From the NCBI GenBank assembly GCA_047639575.1, contig JBLIOB010000033.1, positions 1 to 22,378 on the forward strand: a DNA stretch of 22,378 bases, given 5' to 3'. Below are positions 16,425-22,378 of this stretch, piece after piece (the stretch's first letter is position 1; each line of letters opens with the position of its first letter). This DNA is from JBLIOB01 sp047639575. GTDB lineage: Bacteria; Bacteroidota; Bacteroidia; Flavobacteriales_D; Parvicellaceae. The position numbers and the translations under genes are program-made. The notes beneath the pieces were generated by a model. The model made no database searches, was not told the origin of the DNA, and saw only the letters and a program-made list of their open reading frames with translations.

Positions 16425-17366
16425 ATGAAAAAATCAATTTTAACCTGTCTGATCCTTTGCACCTGTTCAATGGTAATGGCTCAGACACAAAGCAACGAAA
16501 TCAATTCAACCGGAATGGTTGGCATAGGAACTACTACTCCCACGAAAGAGCTGGAAGTAAATGGAGAGACTAGACTGAATGGGAAAGTCAAAATTATTGA
16601 TGATACTGAGATTGAAGAAAATCTAAAAGTCAAAAAGAAGGTTTTTGTTGAGCAAGATTTAAAGGTTACTGGTGACGCTGCATTTCAATCAGATGTAAAA
16701 ATTCATGACGAATTAAAAGTGATTGGTGAGACCAAATTGGAAGGTAATGCCAAGCTTCAGCAAGATGTTCAGATTGCTGGCGAACTGAAGTTGGAGTCTC
16801 TTAATGCTCCGGCTGGAGCGGAAGTGCCACTTTCAGTAGATGAAAATGGCGTTGTAAAAAAAGCTGATAAGTCTGCACACTTGCATTTCCTATACGAACC
16901 TGATCCAGTAGCGTTATTCTGCGCCAAGTATGGTCCAAGATGGGTGTCAGAAACTGATGCGGGAGGAAACAGTGGAATTATTTACACTGAGCTGCCATGT
17001 AATACTAGGGTAGGAATAGGGACCAAAGACGTAAAAATAGGATACAAACTTGGTGTACATGGGAAAATTATCTGCGAAGAGGTGGAAGTGAAGTTAAAAG
17101 CAAACTGGCCTGATTATGTTTTTGAAGAAAACTATGAACTAATGCCTTTAGATTCTGTTTCGAAATTCATTAATGAAAAGAAACACTTGCCAGGTGTTCC
17201 TTCATCAAAATCAATTGAGGAAAAAGAAGCAGTTGGACTGGGTGAAATGAATCGTATTTTATTAGAGAAAGTTGAAGAACTTTTCCTTCATTCTATTAAG
17301 ATGAATGAGGAAGTTCAGAGATTAAATCTAGAAATTGAATTGCTGAAGCAAAAAGTTGCTGAGTAA
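16425..17366 (+). CDS. Secreted fibre-like protein with C-terminal coiled coil
   Basis: 313 residues. Signal peptide 'MKKSILTCLILCTCSMVMAQ'. It then has 'VGIGTTTPTKELEVNG', the hallmark repeat of Bacteroidota tail-fibre-like surface proteins. About six short strand repeats follow at 40-125 (for example 'LKVTGDAAFQSDVKI' and 'LKVIGETKLEGNAKL'), which should form a stacked beta rod. A second 'VGIGT' unit lies near 205. The C-terminus matches the common 'WPDYVFEENYELMPL...VSKFINEKKHLPGVPS' module followed by a heptad-rich helix 'LGEMNRILLEKVEEL', probably a trimeric coiled coil. No T9SS domain, so its export beyond the periplasm is unclear. It is the first gene of an operon, 13 bp before the propeller gene. 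Confidence 0.87.
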   Translation: MKKSILTCLILCTCSMVMAQTQSNEINSTGMVGIGTTTPTKELEVNGETRLNGKVKIIDDTEIEENLKVKKKVFVEQDLKVTGDAAFQSDVKIHDELKVIGETKLEGNAKLQQDVQIAGELKLESLNAPAGAEVPLSVDENGVVKKADKSAHLHFLYEPDPVALFCAKYGPRWVSETDAGGNSGIIYTELPCNTRVGIGTKDVKIGYKLGVHGKIICEEVEVKLKANWPDYVFEENYELMPLDSVSKFINEKKHLPGVPSSKSIEEKEAVGLGEMNRILLEKVEELFLHSIKMNEEVQRLNLEIELLKQKVAE

Positions 17367-17379
17367 TAAACATAAATAA

Positions 17380-18888
17380 GTGAAATATACAGTCGTTATT
17401 TTTTCAGTTTTTCTGACTTTTTTTAGCCTCAATGTGATGAGTCAAGTTTTTGTAAACGATGAGTTTGTCATTGATGGCCTTGATGATCAGATTAATTTAC
17501 GATCAATTAATGGCGGATATTATTGTTATGGTTCAGCTCAAGAATTAGATGGAGACCTATCAGATTTCGAATACTTATTGGTCAAGTTAGATCCAAATTA
17601 TGATACGGTCTGGACGATTTACGATACAGCTGCCTTTGACCCTTATTTTGTTGAGCACGATTCTTCCTTTGTTCTGGTCTATTCCAATATGATCTCAGAC
17701 CAATCTTATATTACAAAGGTTGACCACTTTGGGAATATCCTTTGGCAAACCGTTGCTGATTCTATCTATTCTGTAAACTTTTTTGATGCTGACACCAATT
17801 ATTATCTAATTGGAACACCGTTTAGCTCGAATCAAACTTATATCAATAAGATAAATCTTAACGGAACAGTAGAAGCAGGGGTGCGGTTAGATAATCACAA
17901 CATTGTTCCTAGAGTAAGGTACTCGGATTCTTCAATATTAGGCCATTGGGGGACTGAGCTTTCGCTTCTGAAATTCAATGGTGATACAATTTGGACAGTC
18001 GAAGTAGAAAATGGTATTGGTGCGAGTTCGATTAGTGAAATAACTGTGAACAAAGATGATGATATCTTTATAACATTGGTTAATCGGCAACATGCAGATT
18101 CTTCTGGAATTCAGGTGATTAAGGTGTCGCCAACTGGTCAAATCCTTGAAAATAAGATCATTTCTCTAGAGCCCAGCTTTGACGATTGGTCATTACAGTC
18201 ATCAATTGTGGCCATAGGAAACGAAATTTGGGTCGTTGTAAAATGCGACCCTGTATGGCAGACAGGCCCAGCACGCCACTATGCAGTTTTTAGTTTCACA
18301 TCCAATCTATCCTTGTTCAGCGCAGTTTTCTATGAAATTCCGCAGAATGAAGTAAGTTCATTACGCGCATGGAAATCTCAGGATGATAAAGATGCCTTAG
18401 AAATAAATTATGTGTGCTTCGAAACAGGCTCTTGGAAAGTGGGTAATACTCGTATAAACGGCTCTATTTCTGCGCAATGTAATATCCTGAACATTTTCGA
18501 TTCAGTATTTGTTTTTAACGATATTACAGTCGAAAATTATATTTCGCCAGCGTCCATATTAAATTTGGCAATCCCAAACTATGTGGTAGGAACAACCACA
18601 TGGCAACGAGGATTGGAATTGGTAAGAACCGAGGATTGTCTGGTTATAGGCGTTGACGAGCAACGAAAAAGACAAGTAGCACTAGTTTATCCAAATCCAA
18701 GTTCAACTTCCCTAAACCTTGATTTGGATGTTCGTTTTGACTACTACCTCTATAACATTTCAGGCTCCTTGGTTTTAAAAGGAAACTCCCTTCGTACGAT
18801 TGACATCGGTTCGCTCACAAATGGTTTGTACTTACTACAGATCTCGGCAGGTGATAAAATCAGCAACTATAAAATTATCAAACAATGA
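17380..18888 (+). CDS. Secreted propeller-type protein with T9SS sorting domain
   Basis: 502 residues with a GTG start, 13 bp after the fibre gene, opening a signal peptide (KYTVVIFSVFLTFFSLNVMSQ). The body repeats units such as 'YLLVKLDPNYDTVWTIYD', 'YITKVDHFGNILWQTV' and 'IQVIKVSPTGQILENKII', as in the paralogues at 1-370 and 10203-11708, consistent with a beta-propeller. The last ~75 residues are a type A T9SS sorting domain (VALVYPNPSSTSLNL...GLYLLQISAG). Its stop overlaps the next gene's start by four bases (ATGA), so it is coupled to the M4 peptidase. Likely exported to the surface; ligand unknown. The middle operon position between a fibre and a protease suggests a shared envelope role (inference). 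Confidence 0.88.
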   Translation: MKYTVVIFSVFLTFFSLNVMSQVFVNDEFVIDGLDDQINLRSINGGYYCYGSAQELDGDLSDFEYLLVKLDPNYDTVWTIYDTAAFDPYFVEHDSSFVLVYSNMISDQSYITKVDHFGNILWQTVADSIYSVNFFDADTNYYLIGTPFSSNQTYINKINLNGTVEAGVRLDNHNIVPRVRYSDSSILGHWGTELSLLKFNGDTIWTVEVENGIGASSISEITVNKDDDIFITLVNRQHADSSGIQVIKVSPTGQILENKIISLEPSFDDWSLQSSIVAIGNEIWVVVKCDPVWQTGPARHYAVFSFTSNLSLFSAVFYEIPQNEVSSLRAWKSQDDKDALEINYVCFETGSWKVGNTRINGSISAQCNILNIFDSVFVFNDITVENYISPASILNLAIPNYVVGTTTWQRGLELVRTEDCLVIGVDEQRKRQVALVYPNPSSTSLNLDLDVRFDYYLYNISGSLVLKGNSLRTIDIGSLTNGLYLLQISAGDKISNYKIIKQ

Positions 18889-21407
18889 ATTTACGCCATC
18901 TAATCCTTGCGGTTTTAATTTTAGCAACATCAATTAACAATAATGTAAATGCACAAGCTTTGCAGAATCACACGGCTAATGATGAACTTTTGAAAATAGC
19001 CGATGAAGTTTTCTCAAATGGATACATCTTATTCAAGAAAGGAATCAATTTGGATCCGAATACTTTATTTGACAAGCACAGAGATGCCTTTGAATTAAGT
19101 GATGGAGTTGAGATGATTCTGATGGAAAAACACAAACAGTTTCAAGCGGATGCATATCATTATAAATATCAAATGCATGTTGGAGAAATGCCAGTTCGGA
19201 ACGGAATATTCACATTACACGAATATTCAGGAGTTTTGGTTTCTGGAAATGGTAGGATACCAAAAATTGACAATGATTTATCTACGGGTGGGCTTATTTC
19301 CGAAAGTGCTGCACTGAACATAGCATTGGTAGAAATTGGCAGTGACAGTTATTTTTGGGAGGTAGAGGCGAATGTAAATTTCATTAAATCATTGGACTCG
19401 AACCAAACCGGGTTCCCTAAAGGGTGTCAATTAGCCCTTTTAGTTGATGAAAAATATGTGCCGATCTGGAAGTTTACAATTGCTACGTCTAATCCATTTA
19501 ATATTTATGATGTAAGCATTAATGCTTTAACAGGAAAGTTAATAAGTAAAAAAAACCAAGAAGCTTATGGGGTAGATGCGTTAACAAATTATTATGGTGT
19601 ACAAACTATTAACACATCGATTGATCCGTTGAGTGGAACGGTGAATTTACTTAGGGCAAATAGAGATTTTATAGATGAGGCCGGAAATGTTACAGACAAT
19701 GTTAGTATAATTACAGTCTTTGGAAACCGAAGTTATGATGATCAACCTGCACCCGGAAACGATGTAACCACTTCTACACCTGAAAATTTGCATAATATTT
19801 ACGATGGTGGAAATACTTGGACGGACATTGGGTGGGAGAACCAGTTTGAATCTGAGTACGCTTCTTCTATTACTCTTTCAGGGACCATAAATTCTAGAAT
19901 CGCACTTGATGTTCATTGGGCTGCAGAAATGACTTTTGAGTACTTAATGAAACGTCATGGACGTAACAGCTATGATGGTGTCGGAGGTGCAATAGCAATG
20001 TCAGCCATGGATTTTGGAACAATAGATAATGCCAGGTGGGTAGGCATTGTCGATGGCTTCGGATTTGGTAATATTGGTATTCAAGGAATTGGGTCAGTCC
20101 TTAATCCTTTAGGATCAATTGACATGGTTGGTCATGAAATTGGGCATGGTATCTTTGGCTCAGGAGATTCTGGCCAAGAATCGATTCAGGTAGCAGAAGG
20201 TCTTTGTGATATACTAGGAACCATGGTTGAATTCTACGCGCTTGAAGACCAAGGACAAGCAAATTGGCAATGGGCTGACTTAGTTACTGAAACGGGATTC
20301 ATTAATCCACAAACTTTAGAGCCAATTGCAGGATTCCGGAATCTGGAGGACCCATCTAGGCTAAATCAACCAACCACAGGCACTTTCAGTGTAAGCGGTC
20401 CTGGCTTACCAGAGTTAGATGTGAGTTTTATGGATGGTGACCCAAATTTACTGAATGTATATACAGGCTTTAGCGGTGCTGATCATATTGGAGGAGCATT
20501 ACTAGGGCATTGGTTTTACATACTATCTGAAGGGAAGAATGGAATAAATGCAAAAGGGCAAGAATATGCTGTGAATGGAATTGGAAAAAACTTAGCAGCT
20601 TCTGTACTTTTTGAAACTATTTTTTCCAGTTATGCTTTCATTTATAATAATGATGAGGAATATACATACCAAGAGATTAAGGAGGGCACAATTTTATTTA
20701 CCAAAGACTATTACGGTCTTTGCTCTGAAATCACTCAAGAGGTAATAAAATCATGGTACGCCATAGGTTTAATAGATAATCTTCCTGGCCACACTTCTTT
20801 TGGATTGGGTGCGACTGGAGCAACTTTAGAAACTGGAATATGTTCAAGTGTTTTTGCAGGTTCCACCTCTTCCTTACAACAAGGGTTTGATGTGCTTATT
20901 TCTCCGGGTCAAGGAACAGCAGTAGGTAATGGAATTGACCAAGCAAACACCTATATATACGGAATTGCCTGTTCAAACTCTGCTACCACTGTGGAGCCAA
21001 ATTCGTTTGCGGTGTTTGAGGCAGGAAACACTATATTTTTAAAGCCTGGTTTCCACGCAAAAACAGGTGCTAATTTTGTTGCTAGAATTGATTATTGCGT
21101 GTCTACATCGTATAAAAACCTGGAGGAGGATGGTCATTCAGGAAATGAGGAGAACGATGTTAAAAGTGATGCCACCCCGCTTTTAGTCGTTTACCCTAAC
21201 CCAACAGAAGATATATTGAACATTCGTATAGACGATAATCAATCATTTAATTATTGCATACACAATGCCCAAGGAGTTATTGTATCTAGCGGACGATTGA
21301 ATGGCGTTGCAAATAAAATTAACGTCTCGAATTTAGTTGCTGGACTGTATATATTTAAGGCAAATTTTGCGGATACTACAATCTCATCTAAATGGCTCAA
21401 GAACTGA
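18885..21407 (+). CDS. Secreted M4 (thermolysin-like) metallopeptidase with T9SS sorting domain
   Basis: 840 residues. After a signal peptide (24 residues) comes an FTP/PepSY-type propeptide ('YKYQMHVGEMPVRNGIFTLH', 'GVLVSGNGRI'). The catalytic domain shows 'VHWAAEMTFEYLMKRHGRNS', the zinc motif HEIGH (H417, E418, H421), the third ligand E438 in 'VAEGLCDILG', and H534 in 'DHIGGALLGHWFYIL', which aligns with thermolysin His231. H421 and E438 are 17 apart instead of the usual 20, a three-residue shortening. A 'FLKPGFHAKTGANFVARI' segment, common in Bacteroidota exoproteins, precedes a C-terminal type A sorting domain ('LLVVYPNPTEDILNIRI'). It should be secreted as a zymogen and hydrolyse proteins outside the cell. 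It is the last gene of the operon, overlapping the upstream gene by four bases. Confidence 0.93.
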   Translation: MNLRHLILAVLILATSINNNVNAQALQNHTANDELLKIADEVFSNGYILFKKGINLDPNTLFDKHRDAFELSDGVEMILMEKHKQFQADAYHYKYQMHVGEMPVRNGIFTLHEYSGVLVSGNGRIPKIDNDLSTGGLISESAALNIALVEIGSDSYFWEVEANVNFIKSLDSNQTGFPKGCQLALLVDEKYVPIWKFTIATSNPFNIYDVSINALTGKLISKKNQEAYGVDALTNYYGVQTINTSIDPLSGTVNLLRANRDFIDEAGNVTDNVSIITVFGNRSYDDQPAPGNDVTTSTPENLHNIYDGGNTWTDIGWENQFESEYASSITLSGTINSRIALDVHWAAEMTFEYLMKRHGRNSYDGVGGAIAMSAMDFGTIDNARWVGIVDGFGFGNIGIQGIGSVLNPLGSIDMVGHEIGHGIFGSGDSGQESIQVAEGLCDILGTMVEFYALEDQGQANWQWADLVTETGFINPQTLEPIAGFRNLEDPSRLNQPTTGTFSVSGPGLPELDVSFMDGDPNLLNVYTGFSGADHIGGALLGHWFYILSEGKNGINAKGQEYAVNGIGKNLAASVLFETIFSSYAFIYNNDEEYTYQEIKEGTILFTKDYYGLCSEITQEVIKSWYAIGLIDNLPGHTSFGLGATGATLETGICSSVFAGSTSSLQQGFDVLISPGQGTAVGNGIDQANTYIYGIACSNSATTVEPNSFAVFEAGNTIFLKPGFHAKTGANFVARIDYCVSTSYKNLEEDGHSGNEENDVKSDATPLLVVYPNPTEDILNIRIDDNQSFNYCIHNAQGVIVSSGRLNGVANKINVSNLVAGLYIFKANFADTTISSKWLKN

Positions 21408-21410
21408 ATT

Positions 21411-21427
21411 AGAGCTAAAATAGCTCT
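21411..21427 (+). terminator. Terminator-like hairpin after the peptidase operon
   Basis: AGAGCTA-AAA-TAGCTCT is a perfect 7-bp stem with a 3-base loop, starting four bases after the peptidase stop. There is no T-run behind it, so it may act as an RNA-stabilising end or a weak terminator. Confidence 0.45.
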
Positions 21428-21492
21428 CTGAGAACCCAAAATTGCAGTTTGAGTCGAATTCGATTGAATTCTTTTCAAATTCGGGACAATAT

Positions 21493-21570
21493 TTACACAA
21501 TCTCTCTGCACAATTGACACATTCTCTTTGATCAGCCACAAAAATGTGGCTAGTCATAAAGATTGTGTAA
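21493..21570. repeat. Nested inverted repeat around a perfect hairpin
   Basis: Outer arms TTACACAATCT (21493-21503) and AGATTGTGTAA (21560-21570) are exact complements. Inside them AGCCACA-AAAA-TGTGGCT (21534-21551) is a perfect 7-bp hairpin. The right half belongs to repeat family 2, copy C; the left half is a mirror of it, so the structure looks like a fold-back extension of the element. Confidence 0.7.
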
Positions 21571-21770
21571 GGGTTAAACTCAACACTGTAGGTTTAACAA
21601 CGCTTCCAACGAATCTAGTCGGGACGGTGAAATGTGCAGATTCTCAAATATCAGTATTCTCGTCAATAAGAATTTCCAAAGAATAGCAGAGTAGTAAAAT
21701 GATTCAGATGTAAGTGTCCCAAATTCTCGGGCTAGACTACGGGGTTAATTTCCCGAGTTTGTCCCGACTA
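21534..21770 (+). repeat. Repeat family 2, copy C
   Basis: The core lies between TAGTCGGGAC (21616-21625) and GTCCCGACTA (21761-21770), a perfect 10-bp terminal inverted repeat. It aligns throughout with the reverse complement of copy A, and the outer part 21545-21615 also aligns with A. An internal CTCGGG...CCCGAG pair (21726-21731 and 21752-21757) gives further folding potential. It is downstream of the peptidase operon. No ORF; the open frame at 21251-21541 is antisense to the peptidase gene. Confidence 0.75.
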
Positions 21771-21966
21771 CATAATCAAATCTAAATGCGCTAAATAACT
21801 ATTATTTCATAAGAGGGTGAGAATGTGTTATACAATGAAGATTATGTTGCATATATGTGCATCTAAGAATTGCATAGAGTAATCTGTGTAAAACATTTTA
21901 AATCTTCAATTCTTCTATAAATGCAGGAGTTGTACAATCTCACTAACCAGTTGGGAATATTAGCTG

Positions 21967-22030
21967 TAGGCCCAGCGGAAGGATAGCGTCATGGACTGCC
22001 ATTAATGGATGCATAAAGCATTTGTTTCTA
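21967..22030 (+). repeat. Repeat family 1 terminus (left-end type)
   Basis: TAGGCCCAGCGGAAGGATAG (21967-21986) matches the left terminus at 13974, and similarity continues through GACTGCCAT (21994-22002) into the next ~20 bases. A weak CCTGGGCATA near 22104-22113 could be a decayed right end, giving a short element of about 145 bp. The rest of 21771-22210 shows no gene. Confidence 0.55.
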
Positions 22031-22215
22031 GTTCACCTTGCGATTATTCGGACAAGATTGAAACTTGAAACCCCCTAGTTTATTCTGTTATATTAATCCA
22101 ACACCTGGGCATATGCTACTTGTGGAGGCCTGTGAATTCAGTCATAAATTTTCATAACTTACATATCCGAAATGGATTACGCTATCAGAAGCTTTAAAGA
22201 AATAGCGACCTATAA

Positions 22216-22223
22216 TCTATTTG
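22216..22223 (+). promoter_or_regulatory. Near-consensus -7 box for the downstream gene
   Basis: TCTATTTG matches TAnnTTTG at all but one fixed position, 37 bases before the ATG at 22261. No convincing -33 element is seen. Confidence 0.35.
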
Positions 22224-22260
22224 GTTTACTTTTCTCATCTAATTAATAGTAGAACGCCAT

Positions 22261-22378
22261 ATGAATAATTTGATTTTCAGAACATCCTTTGTTTTCATCA
22301 GTATTGTAATATCAATTACAAATGTAATTTCACAATCTCCTTCGCCTGGAATTGATTGGAGAGCAATTGATTGGATGG
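22261..22378 (+). CDS. N-terminus of an exported protein (partial)
   Basis: An open frame from ATG 22261 runs off the window end with 39 codons visible. It encodes a typical Bacteroidota signal peptide (MNNLIFRTSFVFISIVISIT, then NVISQ) followed by 'SPSPGIDWRAIDWM'. The SQ cleavage boundary resembles that of the T9SS proteins in this window. Nothing more can be said about the mature protein. Confidence 0.7.
   Translation, partial: MNNLIFRTSFVFISIVISITNVISQSPSPGIDWRAIDWM

Noticed and set aside
21251..21541. 96-residue ORF on the minus strand
   Set aside because: It is antisense to the peptidase C-terminus and extends into repeat sequence; no family resemblance.
1..22378. CRISPR array or tRNA/rRNA genes
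   Set aside because: No regularly spaced short direct repeats and no cloverleaf-like or rRNA-like sequence noticed by eye; a dedicated tRNA scan was not possible.

Overview
The window looks like a low-GC Bacteroidota chromosome, most likely Flavobacteriales or Saprospirales-like. Five proteins end in a type IX secretion (T9SS) C-terminal sorting domain of the 'YPNP...G' type. Two genes carry Bacteroidota lipoprotein signals, Shine-Dalgarno sequences are mostly absent, and the best promoter-like sites match the Bacteroidota -7 box TAnnTTTG. There is no rRNA, tRNA, CRISPR array or intact transposase.

Layout. (1) 1-5454, minus strand: a very large secreted VPS10/BNR propeller plus beta-helix protein, translationally coupled (GTGA overlap) to a second secreted propeller protein cut off by the window edge. 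(2) 5799-8624, minus strand: a beta-propeller lipoprotein and, upstream of it, a DUF4209 protein with a HEPN-like RNNVAH motif. (3) 8914-9915, plus strand: a HigB/HigA-type toxin-antitoxin operon with a perfect palindromic operator beside a consensus -7 box. (4) 9942-14258: a mosaic block bracketed by two inverted copies of one repeat (family 1). It holds a 5'-truncated second copy of the region-1 gene pair, a fragment of a pRiA4b ORF-3-like gene, a 346-bp MITE-like element (family 3), and a small two-gene operon of unknown function whose second product is a lipoprotein. (5) 14318-15362, minus strand: two small secreted proteins. (6) 15363-16424: about 1 kb without a credible gene, holding one copy of repeat family 2. 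(7) 16425-21407, plus strand: a tight operon of a fibre-like secreted protein, a propeller/T9SS protein and an M4 (thermolysin-like) metallopeptidase with a T9SS signal. (8) 21408-22260: non-coding, with a terminator-like hairpin, another family 2 copy and a family 1 end. (9) 22261-22378: start of another exported protein.

How the genes relate. The recurring theme is surface export. Three related propeller/T9SS proteins (370 down to 1, 11708 down to 10203, and 17380-18888) each follow another secreted protein in an operon, and each begins with a non-ATG codon directly behind or overlapping the upstream gene. Three families of short non-coding repeats (about 285 bp, about 235 bp and 346 bp) sit between the operons and mark most junctions where gene order or gene integrity is disturbed. 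The strongest observations are the decayed duplicate of the secretion locus, the three repeat families, and the repeat copy lying against the toxin-antitoxin operator.
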